This document shows positions 31,673 to 38,377 of a stretch of 64,000 bases of DNA, one piece after another. The DNA is taken from assembly GCA_963782595.1 (NCBI GenBank), contig CAWAKJ010000001.1:1178001-1242000 (forward strand), given 5' to 3'. A program made the translations under genes and the position numbers. This DNA comes from JAMQPK01 sp963782595. GTDB lineage: Bacteria; Acidobacteriota; Vicinamibacteria; Vicinamibacterales; JAMQPK01. Positions within the stretch are counted from its first letter, which is position 1; the number at the start of each line of letters is the position of its first letter. The notes beneath the pieces were generated by a model. The model was not told the origin of the DNA. It did not search any database and saw nothing but the letters and a program-made list of their open reading frames with translations.

Positions 31673-32545
31673 TCATTGCGAAAGCGTGATGTACTTGTGC
31701 TCGGCATTGAAGGTGATTGTCGAGAACAAGTGCAGCGGAAACAAGCCGTCGCCCTCCAGCACATCGTCCGAATCGCGCTTCACCACCGCGACTGGTTGAT
31801 TTCGAATCGTCACCCCTCCGAGGGTCAGCTCTCGAAGCATCATCGTCCGCACATCTTGTCCGCCGGACAAGCTGTGCACAGACATCACCTGCGGAACTGG
31901 ATCCAGCGTGAGGCGTGTACGTCCGTTGCGCTCATACATCACGAATCCGCTTGCTCCTGAATCTGGCACAAGCCGCACCGGAGGCTTCCCGGGTTGCCCG
32001 GCAATCTCGACCAGATAGCGGCCCTCCCGACTGACGAGCGCCAGACGCGTGGCCGTTGTCAGTGCCTTGCCGTCTGTCCACGACAGACGTTTCCTGCGGT
32101 AATCGAGGGTATAGTTGAGCTCGAATAAGAAGTCCTGTCCGATAATCCCCTCTATGTCGCGCGCGATTGCGGCAAGCTGGGTCGAGGGAGCCACTGAGGC
32201 AAGAAGGCCTTCAGACCGGGCAGACCCGATGCGCGTCTGATCCAGCTTGACGACCGGGCGCCACTCGCGGCCGGTTGACGTGAGCACCGACGTTTTGGCG
32301 ACGTACTCGAGCTCGAGTCGCGCGGCAAGGGAACCACTCATCACCGAGTGACTCGATCCCGTATCGAGAAGAAACGGGAACGGCCCGTGGCCGTTGACGC
32401 TGACCGGAACGATAACGGCTCCCGAATCGCCGATCGAGAATGCCACCCATCCTGGCTCTTCGTGGCTGGCGGCACTCGATCCACTCGAGCCGATGACGAT
32501 GACCAGGATGACAAGAATGACGGGGGCGAACAGTCGGAACGTCAC
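31673..32545 (-). CDS. Exported retropepsin-like aspartyl protease
   Basis: The 290-residue protein starts at GTG 32545 with AAGGAGG 5 nt upstream. A signal peptide or anchor (FAPVILVILVIVIGSSGSSA) is followed by two retropepsin-like halves: FLLDTGSSHSVMS (about 58-70) has the canonical DTG, and VRLVPDSGASGFVMYE (about 189-204) has the variant DSG. Both aspartates are therefore present, consistent with an active single-chain clan AA peptidase. Its ribosome site is buried in a perfect hairpin. Confidence 0.85.
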   Translation of the reverse strand: MTFRLFAPVILVILVIVIGSSGSSAASHEEPGWVAFSIGDSGAVIVPVSVNGHGPFPFLLDTGSSHSVMSGSLAARLELEYVAKTSVLTSTGREWRPVVKLDQTRIGSARSEGLLASVAPSTQLAAIARDIEGIIGQDFLFELNYTLDYRRKRLSWTDGKALTTATRLALVSREGRYLVEIAGQPGKPPVRLVPDSGASGFVMYERNGRTRLTLDPVPQVMSVHSLSGGQDVRTMMLRELTLGGVTIRNQPVAVVKRDSDDVLEGDGLFPLHLFSTITFNAEHKYITLSQ

Positions 32546-32551
32546 GGGAGC

Positions 32552-32571
32552 CTCCTTCGTTGTCGAAGGAG
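32552..32571 (-). promoter_or_regulatory. Hairpin sequestering the Shine-Dalgarno of the aspartyl protease
   Basis: On the minus strand CTCCTTCG-ACAA-CGAAGGAG forms a perfect 8-bp stem with a 4-nt loop. The 3' arm contains AAGGAG of the AAGGAGG ribosome site, which lies 5 nt before the GTG start. The 5' arm is thus an exact anti-Shine-Dalgarno. It could act as an RNA thermometer or another translational switch. Confidence 0.7.
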
Positions 32572-32612
32572 CTACATTGGCGTGTGCACCCGGGCCGAGT
32601 CGTGAGGGTCAG

Positions 32613-32669
32613 ATGACGATTGACCCCGGAGGCGTGATGATTGCGCCGGGAGTTGTGAGGAAGTTGTGA
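32613..32669 (+). CDS. Short upstream ORF coupled to the winged-helix/TolB gene
   Basis: An 18-codon frame (ATG 32613), or a 10-codon one (ATG 32637, with GGAGG 4 nt upstream), ends at TGA 32667-32669, which overlaps the main ATG (TGATG). The end of the peptide, MIAPGVVRKL, resembles the main start MAPEVFEF, so the initiation region may have been duplicated. It could couple translation or attenuate the sensor; no protein function is implied. Confidence 0.4.
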   Translation: MTIDPGGVMIAPGVVRKL

Positions 32670-34828
32670 TGGCGCCGGAAGTCTTTGAATTCGGGGACGT
32701 TACGGTTGATCTCCGCAAGGTCTCGGTATCGCGGGCGGGCCAGCCTGTGTCGCTCGAGCCGAAGACGTTCGACGTCCTTCGCTATCTCATCGAGCACCGT
32801 GATCGACTGGTGACGAAAGACGAGCTGCTCGACGTTGTCTGGAAGGACACGTTCGTGACCCCGAACGTGCTGACGCGCGCGGTCGCGCAGTTGCGGAAGG
32901 CGCTTGGAGACGATGCGTTTGAAGCGCGGTACGTCGAAACAGCGGCGAAGCGCGGCTACCGGTTTATCGCACGGGTTGATGCCAGCGAGGCGTCGCCCGC
33001 GGCGTCATCGGCGGCAGTCGCCCCGCCTGCGATCCCAGTCGTCGTTGAAGATTCCCCATCTTCTGTCGACCGTGGAAAGCCACGTGTGCCGCTCGCGGCG
33101 CTTGTCGCCATCACCGTGCTTCTCGCAGCCATGGGCTTTGCCGTGTACTCGTTCCGCGAGGGCAGCGCGAGCGCGCTCCCCGAGAAGCCTGCCGTTCAGC
33201 TTTCACCGCGCAGGTTTACGACGGGCAGCCACTCCTACTCGTTTCCATCGATTTCACCGGACGGCCGCACCGTGGCCTATTCATCCGATCAGACGGGCTC
33301 GATGGAAATCTACACGTCGGGTTTTGTGTCGGGAAGCAAGGAGCTTGTGCTGACGAGCGACGGCGGACACAACATGTTCGCCCAGTGGTCGCCTGACGCG
33401 CGATGGATTGCCTATCACTCGAGAAAAAAGGGCGGGATCTGGATCGTGCCGTCCGACGGCGGCACTGCGCGGCAGGTCGTCGATTTCGGATCGCAGCCCG
33501 CCTGGACGCCGGATGGACAACATCTGGTCTTCACGTCGGACGCGGGTGGCATGGCCGCGCAGTCTGTTCTCTGGATCGTCGGCAGCGATGGTCGCGGTCA
33601 GCGTCAACTGACGAAACTCGGCGCGCCTCGCGGAGGCCATTCCAAGCCGTCGGTATCGCCGACCGGCCGCCTTCTCGCGTTCGCTGTTTCGCACGGGCAA
33701 TTGTCAGCGGAAATCTGGACAGCCTCGATCGATGGCGCGGCCAGGGCCAAAATCGGCATGGGAGCGAAGCCGCATTTTTCGCCCGATGGTACTGCGGTGT
33801 TCTGGGTGGGGCGCACGCCCGAGGGCAACGACACTCTTGTGCGTGCTGCCATCGATGAAACCGGTGCGGCAGTAGGAGAACCGCAAACCCTCCAGACATT
33901 CACCGGTACGTCTGTCGGCGACTTCTCCATCGCGCGCGACGGCACATCGGCGCTCTGGTTGTTTCAGGCAACCGCGAATCTGTGGTCGGTCGATATTCCT
34001 TCGCGCGGCATCGCTGACGCGGTTCCACTGACCTCGGACGACGTCCGCAACACCCAGCCGCGGCATTCGCGCGGAGGAACGATCGCGTACCAGCAGTACT
34101 CCATCGGGCAGCCGCCGACCACCTGGATCATCGGTGAGGATGGCAAGGGGCGCGAGTCGTTGACGGTGGGGCTCTCTGTCGGTGTGTGGACTCCGCAATG
34201 GTCGCCCGACGAGAAGCGATTGTTCGTTGTTGCTGGCGGTCTCGATCGCAAGTGGTCGCTTAACTGGCTGGACGTGGCGACGCGCCAGATCACCCCGATG
34301 TCGAGTTCGGCGGAGGGCGTGATGAATCCGCACCTTTCACCTGACGGACGCGAGATCGCGTTTCACGTGATAGACGAGGGCGGCGTTATCAACGTCTGGC
34401 GGCAGCCGCTGGACGGCGGTCCGCGCAAGCAGGTGACCTTCGACGCCGAGGCCATGTCGTACCCGGTGTGGTCCCGTGATGGAAAGTCGATCGTCGTCGA
34501 AATCAAGCGCGGCGATCACACGCACATCGGTATCGTGCCGAAGGACGGCGGGCCGGTGGAGCTGCTGGTGACCGAAAAAGGGCAGAGCTGGCCGTTTTCG
34601 TGGTCCCCGGACAACGATCGCATTGCATTTGCCGGCGCGCGCGACGGTGTCTGGAACGTCTATACGGTCTCGCGCAGGACGAAGGAGGTGCGCCAGGCCA
34701 CCGACTTCACGTCGGTCGAGGGATACGTGCGATATCCGAGCTGGTCGCTGACGCGGGACGCCATCGTCTTCGAGCGTGCCGAGCAGCGCGGCAGCTTGTG
34801 GACGGTCAAACTGGATTCTCGGAACTAA
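32669..34828 (+). CDS. Winged-helix DNA-binding, TolB-propeller membrane sensor
   Basis: The 719-residue CadC/ToxR-like protein has an N-terminal OmpR-type winged helix (about residues 4-100, with LEPKTFDVLRYLIEH and YVETAAKRGYRFIARV), a Pro/Ala linker and one membrane span (LAALVAITVLLAAMGFAVYSF, about 142-162). A periplasmic beta-propeller of PD40/TolB repeats follows (for example FPSISPDGRTVAYSSDQTGSMEIY, split here: ISPDGRTVAYSS). Such proteins link an extracytoplasmic signal directly to promoter binding. ATG 32669 is 5 nt after AGGAAG. Its stop codon lies inside a heptamer array. Confidence 0.9.
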   Translation: MAPEVFEFGDVTVDLRKVSVSRAGQPVSLEPKTFDVLRYLIEHRDRLVTKDELLDVVWKDTFVTPNVLTRAVAQLRKALGDDAFEARYVETAAKRGYRFIARVDASEASPAASSAAVAPPAIPVVVEDSPSSVDRGKPRVPLAALVAITVLLAAMGFAVYSFREGSASALPEKPAVQLSPRRFTTGSHSYSFPSISPDGRTVAYSSDQTGSMEIYTSGFVSGSKELVLTSDGGHNMFAQWSPDARWIAYHSRKKGGIWIVPSDGGTARQVVDFGSQPAWTPDGQHLVFTSDAGGMAAQSVLWIVGSDGRGQRQLTKLGAPRGGHSKPSVSPTGRLLAFAVSHGQLSAEIWTASIDGAARAKIGMGAKPHFSPDGTAVFWVGRTPEGNDTLVRAAIDETGAAVGEPQTLQTFTGTSVGDFSIARDGTSALWLFQATANLWSVDIPSRGIADAVPLTSDDVRNTQPRHSRGGTIAYQQYSIGQPPTTWIIGEDGKGRESLTVGLSVGVWTPQWSPDEKRLFVVAGGLDRKWSLNWLDVATRQITPMSSSAEGVMNPHLSPDGREIAFHVIDEGGVINVWRQPLDGGPRKQVTFDAEAMSYPVWSRDGKSIVVEIKRGDHTHIGIVPKDGGPVELLVTEKGQSWPFSWSPDNDRIAFAGARDGVWNVYTVSRRTKEVRQATDFTSVEGYVRYPSWSLTRDAIVFERAEQRGSLWTVKLDSRN

Positions 34829-34850
34829 AATCTAAAATCTAGAATCTTGG
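34823..34850. repeat. Heptamer array spanning two convergent stop codons
   Basis: AACTAAA-ATCTAAA-ATCTAGA-ATCT words lie between the sensor and VOC genes. The TAA of the sensor (34826-34828) and the TAG of the VOC gene (34839-34841) are both part of the repeat units. Confidence 0.75.
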
Positions 34851-35216
34851 TTCGGACATCAGCGCCAGCACGTTGCCCTCGCTGTCGTCGAAGTCTGCCA
34901 GCCACACTTCACGATCGGCCAGCGTGGCGATCTTGTGCGGCTTCGACCGGAATGTCACACCGCGCGACGCGAACATTCCGTGGGCCTGGGCGATGTCCTC
35001 GACGTAGAAGTACACGACCGAGCCCGGGTGATCGAACCCAGCTTCCGGCCGAGACAGCATCAGTCTGATCCCATCGCAATTGAAGAACGCGAGCCCGGGA
35101 GGAGCCGTGAACAGTAACTGCATTCCCAGCGTGTCCCGATAGAAGCGCACCGCCCGTTCGATGTCGTGCGCCCGCATGGAAATCTGGTGGATCCGCCCGA
35201 GTCCGGCTGCTGTCAT
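34839..35216 (-). CDS. VOC-family (glyoxalase/bleomycin-resistance fold) protein
   Basis: The 125-residue protein has two beta-alpha-beta-beta-beta modules. GRIHQISMRAHDIERAVRFYRDTLGMQLLF carries the first metal-type His (about residue 10), GSVVYFYVEDIAQAHG starts the second module, and DFDDSEGNVLALMSE supplies the C-terminal Glu. It may be a dioxygenase, an isomerase or a binding protein. It diverges from marR across a perfect palindrome, so it is a likely MarR target. The last residues and stop lie in a repeat array. Confidence 0.88.
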   Translation of the reverse strand: MTAAGLGRIHQISMRAHDIERAVRFYRDTLGMQLLFTAPPGLAFFNCDGIRLMLSRPEAGFDHPGSVVYFYVEDIAQAHGMFASRGVTFRSKPHKIATLADREVWLADFDDSEGNVLALMSEPRF

Positions 35217-35232
35217 GGCGCCTCCCCGTCAA

Positions 35233-35252
35233 TAGTTAGCCAAGGCTAACTA
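35233..35252. promoter_or_regulatory. Perfect 20-bp palindromic operator between VOC and marR genes
   Basis: TAGTTAGCC-AA-GGCTAACTA is a perfect 9-bp inverted repeat with a 2-nt centre. It is 17 nt upstream of the VOC start and 5 nt upstream of the first marR start. Size and position fit a MarR-dimer site controlling both genes. Confidence 0.8.
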
Positions 35253-35256
35253 AGTT

Positions 35257-35712
35257 ATGCTATACCGGATGGCTGGAGGCAGAACAGGAAAAAGGCCGGT
35301 CACCGTGGCCGATGCCCTGCATTCCGCCGCGATTCATCTGCTTCGCGGAGTGCGGAAGGAAGATGTGCGCGCCGGTGTCGGCCCGGCCCGCTTGTCCGTG
35401 CTGTCGGTACTGGTGTTTGCAGGACCGACACGTGTGTCGGACCTCGCCCGGATCGAACAGGTGAGACCTCCGACCATGTCAAAGATCGTCTCCGGGTTGG
35501 AGCGGCGGGGACTGGTAAGGCGTCGGCAGGATCCGGACGATGCGCGCGCATCCATCGTCGACGCGACCACCCGCGGGACGAAGTTGCTGCAGGAATCCCG
35601 CCGCCGGCGGGTCGCCCGGCTGGCGCGGGGTCTTCAAGGGCTCAGGGCGCAGGACATCGCTGTGCTCAGTCGGGCTGCTGCAATCATCGAGCGTGTATCA
35701 ACGAAGCTCTAG
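35257..35712 (+). CDS. MarR family transcriptional regulator
   Basis: The 151-residue winged-helix protein has the MarR recognition core TRVSDLARIEQVRPPTMSKIVSGLERRGLVRRRQDPDDARA (helices and wing, about residues 57-97). An alternative ATG at 35269 would give 147 residues. The palindrome 5 nt upstream is the probable operator and the divergent VOC gene the probable partner target. The YciI-like gene follows 11 nt downstream. Confidence 0.92.
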   Translation: MLYRMAGGRTGKRPVTVADALHSAAIHLLRGVRKEDVRAGVGPARLSVLSVLVFAGPTRVSDLARIEQVRPPTMSKIVSGLERRGLVRRRQDPDDARASIVDATTRGTKLLQESRRRRVARLARGLQGLRAQDIAVLSRAAAIIERVSTKL

Positions 35713-35723
35713 ACGAGGCGCTC

Positions 35724-36017
35724 ATGCACTATTTGCTGTTTTACGAAGCCGGATCGGATTACGCGGAACGGCGAAAGCCGTTTCGAGCGGCGCATCTGCA
35801 GCATGCCCGCGAAGCGGTGGCACGCGAAGAGCTCGTGCTTGGCGGCGCCTATGCGAATCCGATCGACGGCGCCGTGCTGCTGTTCCGCGGCGACTCACCA
35901 GCCGCCGCGGAGCAATTCGCCAAGAGCGATCCGTATGTCGTCAACGGAATCGTCAAACGATGGTACATCCGCGAATGGACGACCGTTGTCGGCAGGGAGG
36001 CTGAAACTAGAATCTAG
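35724..36017 (+). CDS. YciI-like small protein
   Basis: The 97-residue YciI/DGPF-type ferredoxin-like domain protein starts MHYLLFYEAGSDYAERRKPF and has the conserved His region AAHLQHAREAVAREELVLGGAY. SDPYVVNGIVKRWYIREWT is typical of the family. Its chemistry is unclear. The last residues (ETRI) and the TAG stop are encoded by the first unit of the heptamer array that follows, suggesting the original end was replaced or extended. Confidence 0.88.
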   Translation: MHYLLFYEAGSDYAERRKPFRAAHLQHAREAVAREELVLGGAYANPIDGAVLLFRGDSPAAAEQFAKSDPYVVNGIVKRWYIREWTTVVGREAETRI

Positions 36018-36046
36018 AAACTAAAATCTGAAATCTAGAATCTGGG
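36005..36046. repeat. Heptamer array (AACTAGA-ATCTAGA type)
   Basis: AACTAGA-ATCTAGA-AACTAAA-ATCTGAA-ATCTAGA-ATCTGGG words have a 7-nt period. The yciI stop TAG (36015-36017) lies within it. Confidence 0.8.
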
Positions 36047-36062
36047 CCGCCCTCTGGCCCCA

Positions 36063-36090
36063 TGCCATCTGCCATCTGCCCTGACCCGTA
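36063..36090. repeat. Heptamer array (GCCATCT) with shared tail
   Basis: TGCCATC-TGCCATC-TGCCCTG is followed by ACCCGTATCACT. The same tail (CCATCTGCCCTGAC then TATCACT) follows the array at 15745-15770. The yncE-like stop (36091-36093) lies inside TATCACT. Confidence 0.7.
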
Positions 36091-37206
36091 TCACTTAATC
36101 GCCACGCCCCACGGGCTCCTGCCCGCGGGCACTGTCGCGATCACCGTCATCGTATCCGCATCGATGACCGTCACGTCGTTCGACGGGCCGTTTGCGGTGT
36201 AGAGGCGCTTGCCGTCCGGGCTGATTTCCACGCCCCAGGGACGCGTCCCCGCTTTCACCGATGCGACCACCTCGTCCTTCGCCGTGTCGATGGCGAGGAG
36301 CATCGTGCCGCGGCCGGTCGTCACGTAGACACGCTTCCCGTCGGGCGCCGCGATGACGCCCATCGGTCTGGCCATTTCGCCGGTGATTTTCAGCGTCTTG
36401 ACGACCGAGTGGCTCTTCGTGTCGACGACATGCACGGTACCGCCGTTTTCGGCTGTGATGTACGCCTTCGAGCTGTCGGGCAGAAACGCCGACGACCTGG
36501 GCCGTGCACCGACCTCGAACATTTTGATGACCTTGTTGGTCGCCGTGTCGATGACGGCTATCTGATTGTCTTCTTCGGACGTGACGTACACCCATTGGCC
36601 GTTCGGGCTCGTCGTCACCCCTTCGGGCTCGCCGCCCACCTTCACCTCGCCGATGATCTTGTTGGCCGCGATGTCGATGATGCTGGCCACGCCCTTGTCC
36701 TCGTTCGACACGAACAATTTCGATCCATCGGAACTCAGCGAAACCTGTTCAGGATCGGGTCCGCTCGTCACTACCGTGGCGACTTTCCGCGCCGCGATGT
36801 CGACCACGCCGATGCCGTCCGCCGTTCTGTCGGGCGGCGGCAGCTTGCTCTCGTCGGTTCCCGGAGGGGCCATGGGCGAGCCGCTGAGCGCCACGAACAA
36901 CTTCGTCCCGTCGGGGCTGAGCTTGATGCCTCTCGGACGTTTGCCGAGCGGAACGGTCGCGACAACCTGATTCGTACCTCCGTCGATCACCGTCAGATCG
37001 CCGCCAATCTCGTTGGTGACGTACACGTAGTACGGCGCCTTCGGCGGCTCGGGCGGGGGCGCTGCAGGTGCTGGAGCAGCGGCCTGCTCCTGTGGCTGCG
37101 GAGCACCGCCACCGCACGCCGAAATCGCGGCGAGCAAGATCAGCGAAGCCAGCGTGACCCACGCGTTCAGCCCCAATCCCCAATCCCTAATCCCTAATCC
37201 CTTCAT
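36091..37206 (-). CDS. YncE-like beta-propeller lipoprotein
   Basis: The 371-residue protein has a lipoprotein signal with lipobox ILLAAISAC (Cys at about 31), an Ala/Pro linker, and a seven-bladed propeller of YVTNEIGG/YVTSEEDN-type repeats with VIDTATNKVI-like units. It may bind or scaffold redox partners or monitor PQQ-enzyme products. GGAGG lies 5 nt before the ATG. Residues 2-14 (KGLGIRDWGLGLN) are encoded by GGGATTA heptamers. It follows the epimerase gene by 11 nt in the PQQ operon. Confidence 0.88.
   Translation of the reverse strand: MKGLGIRDWGLGLNAWVTLASLILLAAISACGGGAPQPQEQAAAPAPAAPPPEPPKAPYYVYVTNEIGGDLTVIDGGTNQVVATVPLGKRPRGIKLSPDGTKLFVALSGSPMAPPGTDESKLPPPDRTADGIGVVDIAARKVATVVTSGPDPEQVSLSSDGSKLFVSNEDKGVASIIDIAANKIIGEVKVGGEPEGVTTSPNGQWVYVTSEEDNQIAVIDTATNKVIKMFEVGARPRSSAFLPDSSKAYITAENGGTVHVVDTKSHSVVKTLKITGEMARPMGVIAAPDGKRVYVTTGRGTMLLAIDTAKDEVVASVKAGTRPWGVEISPDGKRLYTANGPSNDVTVIDADTMTVIATVPAGRSPWGVAIK
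37171..37202. repeat. GGGATTA heptamer array inside the YncE-like signal-peptide codons
   Basis: On the minus strand GGGATTA-GGGATTA-GGGATTG-GGGATTG-GGG begins 2 codons after the ATG and is translated in frame. The same word forms the non-coding array at 63273-63335. Confidence 0.85.
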
Positions 37207-37217
37207 GGAGACCTCCG

Positions 37218-38375
37218 TTAGAAACCCGACGGTTTGATCCAGAAACTCTCCTGCCAGGTCCCGCCGGGCTTGATGGACTGAAGCTCTTTATAGACACCTT
37301 TGTGGGCCAGATTCAACGCGTTGGTGATGCCGGCCATCGGTTCGAAGCAGATAAAGTTCGGCGTGGCCAGCGGATTTCCCCCACCCGCGCCCCGCCCGCC
37401 GGCCGGTGCCGCTGCAGGTGCCGGCGCATTCGGATTGGGTGGCGCGATCTGGCTGCCGAGTCCCGTGTTGAGCGGATTCGGCGAGTAGATCACCAGCGAT
37501 CTGTAATTCGGTCCCTGAATAATTTCGAGCTGCTGCTTGCGCCCCTTCAACACAATAGTCGCGCGGCCTTGAGCGTCTCTGATGAGGTCGCCGAACACGT
37601 CGTCCAGGTTGTAGTCCTTCAGCGTACCCTGGTTGTTCGGAAAGAATTTGGCGGCGGACTCCGTGACGCCGGTCGGTACTTTCCGGTAGTCGAGCAGCCA
37701 TCGCGCGCGCGCCGGGATCGTGACCGTCCACTCCTCGCGCGGCGAATCGGTCAGCTGGTAGTACGGATGCCAGCCGAGCGACACCGGCATCGGATCGGGC
37801 GCGTTGTTGGTGACCTTCGTCAAGACCTCGAGCGTTCCGTCCTGAAGCCTGTAGGTGACGTCCATCGTGTGGGCGAACGGCCACTGCTTCATCCAGTCGG
37901 CCTGCTTGCTCGTGTCGAGGCGGGCCGTCACCCATGCCGCCTTGCCATCGGATTTCACATCGAGCACCTGCCACGCGTCGGTGCGGGTCATGAAGCCGTG
38001 AATCGGAATGGCACCGTTGACGTTGCCGAGCGTCATGTCGAACGCGTAGCGCTTGCCGTTGGCGTAGAACGCCTGTTCGTCGAGACGATTGGCCCACGGC
38101 GCGAGCAGCGGAATGCCGTGAAGGCCCGTCGGCTTCATCCTGAAGTCGTCTATCGACTTGAAGGGGAACCGCAAAACATTGTGGCCCCGCACGTTCATCT
38201 CGTAGGCCATCATGCCGACCGAGGTGATGATGGACACAGTGATCGCGTTCTTCTTGTCTTCGAGCTGCACGACGTCGCCATTACGGCGCGCGTCGTACTG
38301 CTGGGCAGAGACGGGAAGGGTCGTGGCTACTGACCACAGTACTACGCCGAGTGCCAACCTGGTTCTGGTGCGCAT
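37218..38375 (-). CDS. Exported aldose 1-epimerase
   Basis: The 385-residue GalM-like protein has a signal peptide (MRTRTRLALGVVLWSVATTLPVSAQ). The start ATG 38375 has AGGAG 6 nt upstream; a longer frame to 38498 overlaps the PQQ gene and is rejected. The epimerase core is visible as PLLAPWANRLDE, GAIPIHGFMTR (catalytic His region), PVSLGWHPYYQL and NYNLDDVFGDL-like elements. It should interconvert sugar anomers in the periplasm and supply the right anomer to the PQQ dehydrogenase encoded 2 nt upstream. Confidence 0.88.
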   Translation of the reverse strand: MRTRTRLALGVVLWSVATTLPVSAQQYDARRNGDVVQLEDKKNAITVSIITSVGMMAYEMNVRGHNVLRFPFKSIDDFRMKPTGLHGIPLLAPWANRLDEQAFYANGKRYAFDMTLGNVNGAIPIHGFMTRTDAWQVLDVKSDGKAAWVTARLDTSKQADWMKQWPFAHTMDVTYRLQDGTLEVLTKVTNNAPDPMPVSLGWHPYYQLTDSPREEWTVTIPARARWLLDYRKVPTGVTESAAKFFPNNQGTLKDYNLDDVFGDLIRDAQGRATIVLKGRKQQLEIIQGPNYRSLVIYSPNPLNTGLGSQIAPPNPNAPAPAAAPAGGRGAGGGNPLATPNFICFEPMAGITNALNLAHKGVYKELQSIKPGGTWQESFWIKPSGF

Positions 38376-38377
38376 AG

